From assembly GCF_037975245.1 (NCBI RefSeq), contig NC_092568.1, positions 19,809,001-19,873,000 of the forward strand: DNA of 64,000 bases, read 5' to 3'. The translations under genes were made by a program, and so were the position numbers. The notes below the pieces were generated by a model. It was not told where the DNA came from, searched no databases, and worked only from the letters and a program-made list of their open reading frames with translations. The stretch's first letter is position 1; each line of letters begins with the position of its first letter. Shown piece after piece: positions 24,663 to 36,189 of the stretch. The DNA comes from Apostichopus japonicus. Its lineage: Eukaryota; Echinodermata; Holothuroidea; Aspidochirotida; Stichopodidae.

Positions 24663-24960
24663 GTGCTGTGGCCGAGTTGATAAAGGCGGTGGCATTTGAA
24701 GCAATGGGGCTTAGCAATCGGGAGGTTCCGGGTTCGAAATCCGGCCGGGTCATAGTAAGGTGGGTTTTTCCATCCAAGAGCAATCTACGGTTTTCCCATC
24801 TGAAATGACTTTCTTAATTGAAAAATATTCCAAATTTGAGTTTAAAATGTTGAATTGGAAGCCACCCGACGTGTAAGTTGTAATCCATAAGCCCTTGCGG
24901 GTTTCTCCCACATTTGTGGTCGCTTATGCGTCGTAAAAATAACTTCTGATTATTAATATA
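24663..24960 (+). mobile_element. tRNA-derived SINE, copy 2
   Basis: The head has the A box TGGCCGAGTTG (24669-24679), a long variable-arm-like region and B box GGTTCGAAATCC (24731-24742), as expected of a class II (Ser/Leu-type) tRNA ancestor. The body contains AGCAATCTACGGTTTTCCC, TTGAATTGGAAGCC and CATAAGCCCTTGCGGG, matching the minus-strand copy at 3200-3486 block for block. The AT-rich tail ends in GATTATTAATATA. ATATATGT at 24657-24664 and 24975-24982 may be a target duplication, though it overlaps AT-rich sequence. Confidence 0.82.
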
Positions 24961-24982
24961 TTTGTTAGATTATTATATATGT

Positions 24983-25627
24983 CTATACTGTGATACATTT
25001 TTGTCAATTCCATATATGCTATATATAACACCTCTAAGTGTAAATATCGTTCCACCTTCATAAAATACCCCATGTCCACATTGATATGCCGTTGACAACA
25101 TATCAGACAACATTTATAGATTATACATTAAACTGAAACTAAAGATAGGATAAAAACCACCACATCTGTTAATAAAAACATTGTTTTGAAGTAGCCTAGG
25201 GCGATAACAGACAAATAAAATTCATGCTTAAAATAAGATAACAACTCTTTTGTTTCTGACACTGACAAAGCGATTTCAAAGTCCAAATTTTGATGATAAC
25301 TTAAACCGACTTCATCTTTTGACCAAATAACAAAACAAGAATGTCTGTTAACATATATTACAGTATTGCGGAACACTGTTGATTGTATATACACATTATA
25401 TAGATACCGTTATCATAGAAACGACATTATGAAATGTAACATGAACAAAAAAAGAAAAAGAGAGGTAAACAAACCCTAATCGTTCCTTCGATGAGAAAAC
25501 GTCAAAGGTCTTGTGAAGAGTACATAAAACATAAGTTTTTAAAAGAAAATGAAAGGTTGGACCCAGCCCTCGTTTGATTGGTTTAGTTTACACGAAACAG
25601 AAACAAGGTGACTTTTATTGACCTGTA
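24983..25627. other. intergenic DNA
   Basis: No gene recognised; AT-rich, unique-looking sequence. Confidence 0.5.
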
Positions 25628-25919
25628 CGCATACGTGATCAAGTGGCAATGCAATTAAATGATAAGGTGTTAGTATTTGGACTTTGGGACATGTGAAACA
25701 ATGTCTTAAAGGATAACTTAAACTGCATTAAAGTTTTAGTCTCGATATAGGTTACGGTATTGTCCAAGAAAATACACACGTATGCGTGATCAAGTGGCAA
25801 TGCAATTATATGATAAGGTGTATTTGGACTTTGGGACATGTGAAACAATGTCTTAAAGGATAACTTAAACTGCATAAAATTTTAGTCTCGATATATGTTA
25901 CGGTATTGTCCAAGAAAAC
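25628..25919. repeat. two-copy tandem duplication, about 150-bp unit
   Basis: The sequence from GTGATCAAGTGGCAATGCAA (25635) through TATTGTCCAAGAAAA recurs starting at 25786, an offset of 151 bp, with few differences (a 6-bp deletion and several substitutions). This is a recent local duplication. The minus-strand frame spanning it repeats the same peptide and is a by-product. Confidence 0.9.
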
Positions 25920-26473
25920 ACCCAAAAAGGAAATAATTGATTTCTATCAATGTTTTTACAGTTATTGTGGTTTTCAAGAGATTCTCCTGTAAGATAAGAT
26001 TAAACATTTGGAATATTCCGGTTAGGTTAAAATTTCTCAAAAAAAGTTCAAGCTGTTGTAGAAATACAATGCGGAATAATAGCAGTGGTCTTTAAAGACC
26101 AACAGCATATCAACATTAATTTTGTTTTGTCTATAGTTATACTTTTTAAAGCCTTTTTTATTATAATTAGTTTGTAACATGCCGTCGCTCGGACGCGCTT
26201 TTATGTTATTGTAAGCCATCGGGATGTTAAATCCAAAATTCGAAAAAAGTTACCAAAAACTAAATGATTTGAAGCGTTTTACATTATGTTTTAGCCTATA
26301 TACTTTACATTATTTGATATGTAGCTCGTCTCTTTATACCTTACCTCACCCTAACCCAGTCCGCTTACCAAGCCACCTTTAAATCGGATATTTGTTTCGA
26401 TCATTACCCCTTCATGTACAACAAAGAAAAGGGGAAGGGGAGGGAGGAGGAGGAAGATGATATTTGAGTTAGG
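25920..26473. other. intergenic DNA
   Basis: Nothing recognised except a short purine-rich tract (26425-26458). Confidence 0.45.
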
Positions 26474-26783
<310 letters not shown>

Positions 26784-27118
26784 ATTTAAGAGGCTGTGTT
26801 GGCAAATCGTCCTACTGAACTATTACTGTACCTTTATGTGTACATTCACAATTTGATTTTCGTATTGATAATGTACGTTTTATCTTACGTTTCTCTGACA
26901 CAATTATTTATAATGTTATGTATTCTTTGTTTTTATATATATATATATAATAACCTTCTGTGCTGTCTTTCTACATATCAAAGTTTTACTTTAAATTACG
27001 TTGTAACCCGTGGCCAATCTTAAACTGCTTTATTGTAATGACTGGCTCTTGATAAAATCAAATCATGTTGTTGAGACAGTCAACAAACTTGATTTATTAA
27101 CTCAAAATATGTTATTGG
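26784..27118. other. intergenic DNA
   Basis: Nothing recognised apart from a short TA run (26935-26950). Confidence 0.45.
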
Positions 27119-27285
27119 TGACGTCATAGGTGAAGGTCCACGATTATCAATCGCTGACGAACTCGTTGTTTGGCTTAAGTTAATAGTACGTGACATGGAT
27201 CCATCTGGTAATGGTCGCCACTTCACTGCGCATGTCCTCTGTAGCTCTGTCGAAAGCGGATTGAGTCATTGTGCGCATGCTTAGT
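27119..27285. promoter_or_regulatory. cluster of CRE, AP-1 and NRF1-like motifs
   Basis: Within 165 bp lie a full CRE TGACGTCA (27119-27126), an AP-1 site TGAGTCA (27262-27268) and two NRF1-like cores TGCGCATG (27227-27234 and 27272-27279). The area is less AT-rich than its flanks. The motifs are real in the sequence; a promoter or enhancer role is only inferred and no adjacent coding exon was identified. Confidence 0.3.
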
Positions 27286-27899
27286 ATAGGAACCCACATA
27301 TAACTTGTTGAGAGAGACATAAAACAAAAGTCAAGCTGAGTTTAAAGGAAACATTTACGTTTTGGCTTTGATAAATCATTGGTCGGCCCTTTGAATACAA
27401 TTACCATATAACTGTTCAGTACATTATACCTTTAGTATATAGCCATGATTTATTACGACAATGAAGAAGAAAAACTCTACCAGATTGGAAAATTTACGAT
27501 TTGCTTTATATGTATGTGCAGGTAATCGATAGTAACATGAAGATATTTTCTTAGTCTTAGTTTGATCATATGCAGCCTAGTTTTTGTGTAAGGTTTGTTA
27601 AATTTCGTAACATTTACGGAAAACAATATACGAAACACATTTTCACAAGTATATCTACACAGGTCAGTCTACAAGTGTCCCGAGCCTCAGTGATACAACA
27701 ATAGGCTAGATTACATCGCGGATCTGGTCTTATGAACCGTTACGAACCGGAAGGGACATGGGAAAGGGATAAGGACGTCATTATATCATTCGGCGAGTAA
27801 TACAATGATATAAAAGTCATAGAAGCACCGGAATAGACCCTTTTATATGTTAGGATAGGGTATAGGATCTGATGGTCATAATACACAACGGCAATCAAG
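27286..27899. other. intergenic DNA
   Basis: No gene recognised; AT-rich sequence. Confidence 0.45.
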
Positions 27900-28475
27900 A
27901 GGTCTTTAATGGGGACACAAATCCGACCATCATTATTGTTCTGTGAGATAAATAGAGATAACTATCATAGACAACTTCCCCGAAACAGCTAAGAAAACCT
28001 TATTCTGTGTGGGAGATGTTATATATTTAATATTCCTGTTTACACTCAGGGCTGGAGGTTTGATCAAGTCTAAAATATGACATCATCCAGCCACAGTGCT
28101 TTAATATTTAAGGTATATCTTTATTTATTGCATTATGTTTATTTTCTGTAATGGAGATAAGTTTTGGAAATTTTGATATCTTAAATACTGAAGTTGTTAA
28201 CATGGGCTAGTGATAACATTGGTTTCAGTGTCGACACTGTTAACATTATACCTGGTAAATATGAAAAATAAAAACAAGGTAAATGTAAATGGTTTGAGAT
28301 TCTAGCGGGACTACATATATGACCACACCGATTTACAAAATGACAGTTCACAGATATGACTTTAAAGCTCACAAACGGAACAAAGATTTTTCTTTGCAGT
28401 TTGGGGGAGTCTTTCTTCACAAAGATCCCTGTCATATAAACTGAACATGATGGTAGTATTTGTGTCCCCTTGAAG
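27900..28475 (+). repeat. dispersed repeat D, copy 1 (uninterrupted; strand arbitrary)
   Basis: Diverged but collinear with 54509-55410: shared blocks include a TTTAATnGnGACACAAA-type start, GATAGAGATAACT-like sequence, TTGATCAAGT, TATTTTCTGTAATG, GATTTCAG/GTTTCAG...CACTGTTA and GGGGGAGTCTTTC. In this copy TTTAATATTCCT (28026-28037) is single, whereas the other copy has a 309-bp insert flanked by two versions of it. The nature of the repeat is unknown; it has no conserved open frame. Confidence 0.65.
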
Positions 28476-30017
28476 GTTCCTGTAGTACGTGTAAAGGTGC
28501 ATATACATGCCAAGTTTCAAAAGTGGTGGGGTTTGACGAAATTGTTATGAATAGCTAATATCCGAACAATGCTTTATATTCACTTTGATAATGCGTGCAT
28601 ATGATGTTGTCTATAGCATTAATAATTATAAACGATTATTAAAACGAATAATCTAAGGTCCTTGTTTAAAGGCAGGAAAAGAGTTCCTAACCATTTTCTG
28701 ATATAGAATCAGAATTCATACTGCTCATACTGTCAGTACAAGTGCTTCGAAGCGGGACGTGAAGAACAGTAAAACTGGGTCGTTCAACATGTTACGTAAT
28801 TACAACACAGATCAGTTTGAACTGATTAATGGGTACTCACCATTACCAGTTTTAACAGATAAAGCCATGAAAATCGAGTTATCACCAAATAAATGTTCAT
28901 GGATTGATCAGTTTGTATTGTGAATAAGAAACAACCGTTACTCGGTTTAAACTGAATTAGTGTGTTATAACACCGTAACACATGTTAGACCTGTCACTGA
29001 CAGATGTACATGGCTTGATTAGTGTGTACTGTGAATAAGAGCAGGGAGTTGTTATGGAACTCCCTGATAAGAGCGACGACCGTGAATCAGTATAAAACTA
29101 CGGTGTGTTGTAAATTTATCATGGTTAAAAAAAGTAAAAAAACAAGGTCTTAACTTAACCGCATAACGTCAGGCAAAGTATAGTACCGCACAATGGATGA
29201 GACCCATTTGTATCCAGCTTTGGCAAAGGAAAAGAAATCCGTTGCCCCTTCCTCCCTCTTACACCCCTATTACTTCCGTTTTACATATGAAACTCATCTC
29301 AAAATTATGAATTTTTTATCAACCTCCACAACTTTCAATGGATTACACTTAATGTTATTGCATGCAGACTTTTAAATATATAACGGAGAGAGAAGATTTG
29401 TTATGATGTCGTACCATGGTACATCTATGTCTCTGAAAGTTCTGTTTAACACAAACGTCGGCGATTTATGAGACAATGGAATGAGTAGAGAACAAAATAA
29501 TTTGCATAAAGTAAACAATATCACTACATTTTGCTTTTAAGAAAGTAAAAAAAAGAAGAAGAAGGAATATGAAGACAAGAAGTCGATTAAATATTCACAA
29601 AAATATGGTACTCGAAATCATTTTATAAGCGAGAATTTATACAGAAAGAGAAAGTTTGACCAAAAATGAGAACGCAATTAAGACAGTGACCCATATTAAA
29701 CCAGTTCTGTTTACATAATTAATGAGGAGAATTCTGTTATTAAAATTATTTTGACTTTACTTAGAAACGTTCAGTAGATATCACGAGGCATAACCTGGAA
29801 GGGAACACAACAGAAAATGACAAAAGAACAAAAAAAAATATTCACATTCAATGAGAAGAACATTAAAGTAGAAGCAAACACAACGATGCTTGCTTGTAAT
29901 GGACAAACAACCGCACATCTACCCTACCCTTTCGCTCTCCTTCTTCTAATCAAGAAAAACAACAACTATGAAACAGTGGCGTGTTTAACCAATGGTTGAA
30001 GCATTACAACAATATTC
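28476..30017. other. intergenic DNA with diverged internal repeats and a hairpin
   Basis: No gene recognised. CATGGATTGATCAGTTTGTA (28897 on) and CATGGCTTGATTAGTGTGTA (29010 on), each followed by CTGTGAATAAGA-like sequence, are diverged direct repeats about 112 bp apart. A hairpin with 9-bp stem CAGGGAGTT/AACTCCCTG and 7-nt loop lies at 29043-29067. Confidence 0.5.
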
Positions 30018-30237
30018 GTCCCTCTCCCCTCCCCTCTCGCCCGTCTCTCTCCTCTCCCCTCCCTCTCCCCAACCCCTCCCTCTCCCCAACCCCTCCCTCT
30101 CCCTCCCTCCCTCTCCCCTCCCTCCCTCCCTCTCCCTCCCCCTCCCTCCCTCTCCCTTCCCTCCCTCTCCCCTCCCTCTCCCTCCCCTCTCCCCTCCCTC
30201 TCCCCTCCCTCTACCCTCCCCCTCCCCTCCCTCTGTT
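30018..30237. repeat. polypyrimidine (CCCTCCCTCT)n tract
   Basis: About 220 bp of C and T almost exclusively, built of CCCTCC and CCCTCT units, with two AACCCC interruptions near 30069 and 30087. Frames on both strands (Pro/Ser-rich and Gly/Glu/Arg-rich) are artefacts. Homopurine-homopyrimidine character gives triplex (H-DNA) potential. Confidence 0.95.
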
Positions 30238-30858
30238 TGCATTTTTAATATTCGTCACTGAGCTGTGATTGAAACAATGTCAAGTGTTACATACGTAGTC
30301 TTAAACTTTCTGTTACCTAAAAGCCTTTCGTTGGTTTAACGTTTCAATGTTTTATATATTGTTTCCTTTTTTTTTTCCTCCAACAAATGGGCACTTTTTA
30401 TCAACAATTTTCTCAACTTATCAACAACAGGGCATTTTTAAGTTACCAAAATGGTAAAAGGGTTCTTGCTACCAAAAGAGAGCACTTGGTATTATTGAAA
30501 GGGACACTTTGGAGGTTTTTCGCAAAACTATAAATTTGGGTAGAGGTAGAGGGGGGGGGGGGTGGTTGTGCGGCATGTGCGTATACTGCTATTCAAGAAC
30601 AGTCTCAGAGACAGAATTATGGATTGACATTATTAAACATTCAAGCAATAAAATTGACTATTCATTGATTTTATTTTACTCCTTTTTTATATCTAGATTA
30701 TAGTCATAAACCAGCAGAAATCCATCTCACAGAGTCGATTGTTCCCCAAAATAGTTGGTAAAAGAGTTATTCATATTCACTATTTCTGTCATGTAGGTTA
30801 ATGAGGATAATGTATATTTGTTCTCGTTGATCAAACAACTTGCATTAATGAAGACGAA
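30238..30858. other. intergenic DNA
   Basis: Nothing recognised except a G run at about 30550-30564. Confidence 0.45.
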
Positions 30859-31271
30859 GCAATCGAAAGTCTAGACATTATAAATATCCATGAATTATAC
30901 TACCAAGGATATTAGCATATTGTAAAGTTGAAGGTATTGTAACCTTTCAGTAACCTTACAGTCTTATTTATATACCCTAATGGAATATACTTTACAAAAA
31001 ACAAAAACAAAAGTTTTGTCTTTCAACTTAGATAACTTGCTTTTGACTCAAAATTTCAAAAAGCAATCGAAAGTCTAGACATTATAAATATCCATGAATT
31101 ATACTACCAAGGATATTAGCATATTGTAACCTTTCAGTAACCTTACAATCTTATTTATATACCCTAATGGAATATACTTAACAAAAAAAACAAAAACTAA
31201 AAAAGACAGTTTTGTCTTTATTACTTTGCACTTTCAACTTAGATAACTTGCTTTTGATTCAAAATTTCAAT
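30859..31271. repeat. two-copy tandem duplication, about 204-bp unit
   Basis: GCAATCGAAAGTCTAGACAT at 30859 recurs at 31063, followed in both copies by TATAAATATCCATGAATTAT, AACCTTTCAGTAACCTTACA and CAACTTAGATAACTTGCTTT. The copies differ by small indels (a 16-bp AAGTTGAAGG-containing piece only in the first, extra A-rich and TTACTTTGCA sequence only in the second). A recent local duplication. Confidence 0.92.
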
Positions 31272-31397
31272 ATCTTTAAATATTGCTTTTCCCCCTCTCT
31301 GTCATTATCTTAATCATTTTGGAATATAAAATCACAAGTTATCTATTGTTGACTTGTTAACTTAAAAAAGAGAGAGATGTATCTGGTTTGTTATTTG

Positions 31398-31398
<1 letters not shown>

Positions 31399-31495
<97 letters not shown>

Positions 31496-31497
31496 GT
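31399..31497. repeat. (TA)n microsatellite
   Basis: About 100 bp of TA with one C interruption near 31483. Confidence 0.95.
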
Positions 31498-33590
31498 ATC
31501 TGCCTACTTCGATGGGAATGAGCCTATACTAAATGTTCAAGTACATAAAATATACTAAAAATAAAAACAACCACAGTAGACATCATTATTTTAAGAGGTA
31601 GAGTTAATGTGCAAGCCACAAAATATATCAAAGTGCATTCACTCATTTAACCGCTCTAAGGACAAATGACTGTGTTTACCAAAATAAAATATCCCAAAAA
31701 TTATAATGATACTTTTTCAATTCTTTTAATTTATATTGTTAACCCTTGGCACCAAAGTCAATCCAACTTGATCCACTCTAAGTTCCAGTCCCATACATTA
31801 AGATCTGACCAGTGTCTGATTGACATCATCTCGGACCTTAAGGTCCCCCCACCACTCTTCATTAAATTTGCAGACGCCCCGGAAAATGGACTGTTGGCAT
31901 GTCTCGTATTGAAGGTTTCCACGCATTCAAGCCCCTTGACCTTGGGAGCTCCTAGACTTGTGTCTCAACTGCATATTGGATAACCTATCAATGACCCTGA
32001 CCCTAACCCTGACCCTGGTATGATCATTATAATGATTCCTTGTTACATTTGCCAAATACGAAATGTTACTGATCGTTATCAGCATCGCCCACACCCGCCC
32101 AATTTCCCCCCCCCCCTTCCCCAGCTCCCCATATATGCTAGAACGCCAAATAATGGTCACCTGTGCCTTAAATTTCAGGAAGTATGTTACTGCCGCTAAA
32201 AAGATTTTCATTATCACAGATATATGTAATTGTCTATTTTAACACAACTGTCAATCATTTTGAGGATCAGAACCTGTAGGAAAGAACCTTTTAAAAAACA
32301 ACAACAACAACTTCTAGCAATTTTTCACGTGCTACAATTTTTGGCCAGTACTGATAACAATATAAACGGCATGCATCATTTAGGTCTTAGGCGTATATCC
32401 GATAGTTGTATACATCAGTCCATGGCGTCTATGCTAATCTGAATTGAGTAAGATTTAACAGGTTGTGTTATTTTGTCATGATTTTGATAAAGCTAAATAA
32501 AAACATGCTATACCTGGTTGGACGAGAGGAGACGAGTCACTGTGACTACAAAATCGAAAATTATTACTTTGTTTTGTTTTGACTTTTACTGGTGATTTTT
32601 TTAATACCATTGAGCGCATATACTTGCAGACAATACGACTGATTTTTAAAGATTATGTTAATTTTATGTTAATTAAGTATGGGTTGGGGGGAAGGGTTGT
32701 CGGTTGGGTGATGAGCATTGAGTGGGGTAGGGTGTGGTAGATGGTGGGGTCTAATATTTTGGTGACACGTCACACAAGTGTATTGTGGATTTTTCTTTAC
32801 TTTCTCTCTCTATCCTCTAGAACGAAATCATACCATCACTTTTATATGAAATTCAAAATGTATCCACATAACATGCATGTTTGACTCTTTTCTTTGGCAC
32901 TAGTGACCCCAGTAAATTATTTTGGTCGGGTTAATAAAGAGTTTATTAACCTTTTTTTGTTGTTTTGTTAAAGCTCGATTTTAATAGTAATGAAAAACTA
33001 AGAAGAAACTAATGACGATTGAAAGTATCACTAAAAAGTCTAGATATAAATCGTAAGAAACAATGATAGCAAATTGAAGACCTTTCAAATTGTCATTATT
33101 TTAATAGCATGTACTTTAGTTGTTTGTTTCAAACTCTGTGTCTGTGCTCCCATTACACTGATAGCATTAAAATGGGGCCCATTAAAAGCATTTATTTCCT
33201 AGAGCTCCTTACATAATCATCATCTTACAAGCACAGTATTTTGTATTTGTTTTATTCCCTTAGCGATTTTTTTAAAGAAAATCTAAAAAGCTGTTTGGTC
33301 AGTATAAATATCATAACATCAAATAATCAGAAAAATTAAAGTTTTGTTTCCATTACAGTAAAAGGAAAATGAAGGAGGAAAAAAACCCTTTTTTCTGTTG
33401 TCTTTCTCCTGCTCTTGAGATGAAGTTACTCTCACTTAAACCTGTTTTCGTTTTTAGTCAAGTACAGAAAACCTTTCAGTATATACATTAGACAAAATAT
33501 GCATTAGACAACGTTAATTTCTTAACATATAAGTGGTTATATGCGAAGATTCCGAATGGATGTCTATCCTGCACGTGACTATCGCATCTC

Positions 33591-33594
<4 letters not shown>
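31498..33594. other. intergenic DNA with a short telomere-like stretch
   Basis: No gene recognised. CCCTGACCCTAACCCTGACC at about 31995-32016 is a short degenerate telomere-like run (vertebrate-type CCCTAA with CCCTGA variants). A C run lies at 32107-32119 and a G-rich patch at 32683-32752. Confidence 0.5.

Positions 33595-33654
<60 letters not shown>
33595..33654. repeat. (TA)n microsatellite at the left edge of the hammerhead element
   Basis: About 60 bp of TA running directly into the inverted-repeat element; TATATA also follows its right edge, so the element appears to have inserted into a TA array. Confidence 0.92.
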
Positions 33655-33659
<5 letters not shown>

Positions 33660-33693
33660 ATTCAATAAAGAATAACACACCAGAAAATCTCTA

Positions 33694-33735
33694 CTTCACG
33701 ACCGGTTTCGTCCTTTTGGGACTCATCAGGCGAAG
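33694..33735 (-). ncRNA. hammerhead ribozyme in the left arm (minus strand)
   Basis: Reading the minus strand: CTTCGC (33735-33730), CTGATGA core, stem II GTCC/GGAC with loop CAAAA, GAAA, stem III ACC/GGT, cleavage triplet GTC, then GTGAAG (33699-33694) closing stem I. All core bases are intact. It lies head-to-head with the plus-strand ribozyme in the right arm, so a read-through transcript of either strand carries one sense ribozyme and one antisense copy that can pair with it. Confidence 0.85.
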
Positions 33736-33757
33736 GTAGGAATCGACAGATTGTACA

Positions 33758-33796
33758 GATTGCACAGAGTGCGCCAGGGGCGCACTCTGTACAATC
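33758..33796. repeat. central hairpin of the fold-back element
   Basis: GATTGCACAGAGTGCGCC pairs with GGCGCACTCTGTACAATC at 17 of 18 positions across a 3-nt AGG loop. It marks the junction between the two inverted units; the same CAGAGTGC block is at the unit junction in copy A. Confidence 0.85.
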
Positions 33797-33932
33797 TTAG
33801 TACTTGGGTAATACGCCCTTAATGACAGTTATTCAAAGCCAATTTATACGCTTTAACACACCAGTGGAATCACTGTGGTCGAGTGGTACGGGACTATGTT
33901 CGTGACACGAAGATCCGGGGTTCGATTCCTAC

Positions 33933-33974
33933 CTTCGCCTGATGAGTCCCAAAAGGACGAAACCGGTCGTGAAG
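33933..33974 (+). ncRNA. hammerhead ribozyme in the right arm (plus strand)
   Basis: Stem I CTTCGC (33933-33938) pairs with GTGAAG (33969-33974). The core CTGATGA (33939-33945), stem II GTCC/GGAC with loop CAAAA, GAAA, and stem III ACC/GGT with no loop precede the GTC triplet, with predicted cleavage between 33968 and 33969. It begins three bases after the B box of the tRNA-like region. Confidence 0.88.
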
Positions 33975-34013
33975 TGGAATTTTTCTGGTGTGTTATTCTT
34001 TATTGAATTACTA

Positions 34014-34640
34014 TATATCTGTCATACCACTATACACATTCATTTATATATATATATATATATAAATTTATATACCGGTATATATATGTTCGTCATCATG
34101 TTCATCATTTATGATTATCCTTAACTCTATCATTTTGGTAATCATTATGATTATCACTTTGCTTATCATTATGATTATCGGCATTTTTATCGTTCTTAGT
34201 ATATAATATTCTGACTCTCATTTCTGTTGCTGTGAAAACGCCGTATATACGCATGCGCGGCATCATCTTAGATTCGGAAAGTATCCATATTACGCCATAC
34301 CCACTTAACTGTTCGAAGAACTGTGTTGCAATGCACAACACATTCTTACAACGACCCCGTATAATCATCAAAGGCACATTTACATATAGTCTACACAGTG
34401 AGAACCGCTTCAGTATAGCGTTGACAAAGGAACCGTCATGATTAATGTCTTACAGACTCGTCACATTTGCCTTCACATACTGTCTATGTTGACATGGAAA
34501 ATTGATGACGCTTCGTCGTTGCATGGCAAAGGCTCTTATACACATAGCACTCGACAAAAACACTGCAAGATAAAGGGCAACTTTACGAAATGGCAAGGAG
34601 ATTAATATACTATACGGCTGTTGTATAGGAAACAGGTAAC
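34014..34640. other. intergenic DNA with an NRF1-type site
   Basis: No gene recognised. A TA run lies at 34046-34064, and CGCATGCGCGG at 34250-34260 is a strong match to the NRF1 palindrome (GCGCATGCGC). Confidence 0.45.
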
Positions 34641-34720
34641 TTTGGCCGAAATGACGTCATCGGCCCAAAATATGACCACCATAGCAACAAGGTCTGATCA
34701 ATCGGCCTTTGGAGACTGGT
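34641..34720. promoter_or_regulatory. CRE plus RFX-like half-site
   Basis: A full CRE TGACGTCA (34652-34659) sits in a small GC-balanced patch with two GGCCGA/CGGCC words and CCACCATAGCAAC (34677-34689), which resembles an RFX X-box half. Only motif-level evidence; no neighbouring coding exon was found. Confidence 0.25.
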
Positions 34721-36189
34721 TATGACATGAGAGAGGTTTTTTTCTTCGATACTAGTCTGGAAGACGTCTGTAACTCTAATTTACCACCATTTACCTTCCT
34801 CTCAGATTGTCTAATCATTAAGGCACTCTCAGCGCTGAAATTGTAAGCACTAACGCGAGATCTAGCTGCTAGATCATTGAAGGGAATATACGACAGGGTC
34901 TATAACGTTCGTGACGTCTGCTACCGGTACAATAGTGCATATACCGAAAAATTTAGCGCTGAGGTGAACACTTCACTATTGTATATCATCATTGCAATAT
35001 AACGGCATAGCTAGTCACAAAATATTGTTGTGATGGTGACTTAGTGTGGATAGATTCGCGGAGGGCCGGGTTGACCCTGTTCACCTTTGACATTCACTCG
35101 AAACACTAGTGAATTCTACTAATTACACTGTGTTTTCATCCAAGATATGACGTTCAACTATATGCATAACCCTGGGAGTTAAGAGTTAGTTTTATCTCCG
35201 TTTACTTCTAACTTTCTTTAAGGGCGAGCGGGGGGGGGGGGGGGGGGGGGAAGGAGCTGGGCGGAGATAGGGGTGGGTATGGATAAGGATCAGTGAGCAA
35301 TGGCACGAACCAGAGAAACAGGATAATCGATATGCTGATTGTCCACTGCCATTCCATTCTTCCTCCAACATCAATAGCACATTATCCTCTCCCATCTATG
35401 ATTACTATATATACGCAATAGGCTACATATACATCAATACCAAATGAAGGACAGTTGAAAGTCTATACGTGTACGGCGTTCCTGCCATACATCGTTACAT
35501 GACGAACGAAATCACATCTATCGTACCTTCTCAATTAATTAGTACATTCATCAAGTACATTTAGAAAGACGACGTATAGTATACCGTGTATTAGTATCGT
35601 AAATACAAAGATGGCGGCCTTCTCTTATGGTATTCAACACTGGAGTATATTGTAGCACTCACGGAAGTCGGTGTCTCAGAATATATCTGTCTAAACTCTA
35701 ACGGACGAAGACAGCAATTAAGTCAAGATAATTTATAATACAGATTTCTTTAATTTCATATAATTGATGAATATCTCCAAGATTCAAATTGAACATTCTG
35801 TAGAGAACCAAAGTAACTTTCTGACATTACAGTGTCGTTTGCTTACTCCTACTTTGGCAGAAACGTTGATCTATAGGGGGAGGGGTTGGGGTGGGGAGGG
35901 GGAGAACAATCCATTCATGTTTGGATAGATTGTTCACTTGTAACAAAATCTACACTAGGGTGAGATCATTTGAAAACACTGTAGAACGTTCTAATGTCAT
36001 AAGATTTTTTATTTGCAAATTATTAGCTTATTTTTACTTTGGCAGAAACGTTGATCAGAACAAACAAACAATATATATATACATGTATATCAAGCCAAAC
36101 CATTACGAGCCTCAAACACCTGATAATGTTGAACTCGTTATTTCTCTCGCTATCAAATGTTATTGAATATAAAGTAATTTCTAAGAGAC
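34721..36189. other. intergenic DNA
   Basis: No gene recognised. A G run of about 20 lies at 35231-35250 and a G-rich patch at 35876-35902. Confidence 0.5.

Larger units (their letters stand above)
33655..34013. mobile_element. hammerhead/tRNA-like fold-back retroelement, copy B
   Basis: A 359-bp element with 92-bp terminal inverted repeats (33655-33746 and 33922-34013) that differ at only a few positions. Each arm holds a complete hammerhead ribozyme and half a B box. The right unit also has an A box TGGTCGAGTGG (33876-33886) and B box GGTTCGATTCC (33919-33929), 43 bp apart as in tRNA genes. The centre carries an 18-bp hairpin (33758-33796). The structure is an inverted dimer whose left unit lost its A box and body, complementary to what copy A (10629-10951) lost. 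Inverted terminal repeats with hammerheads fit Penelope-like element ends; the pol III-like boxes fit a SINE-like or retrozyme origin. Confidence 0.85.

Noticed and set aside
31995-32016. Telomere-like CCCTAA/CCCTGA run
   Set aside because: Too short (about 20 bp) and degenerate to indicate a telomere or a fusion site; similar short runs occur by chance (46175-46188).
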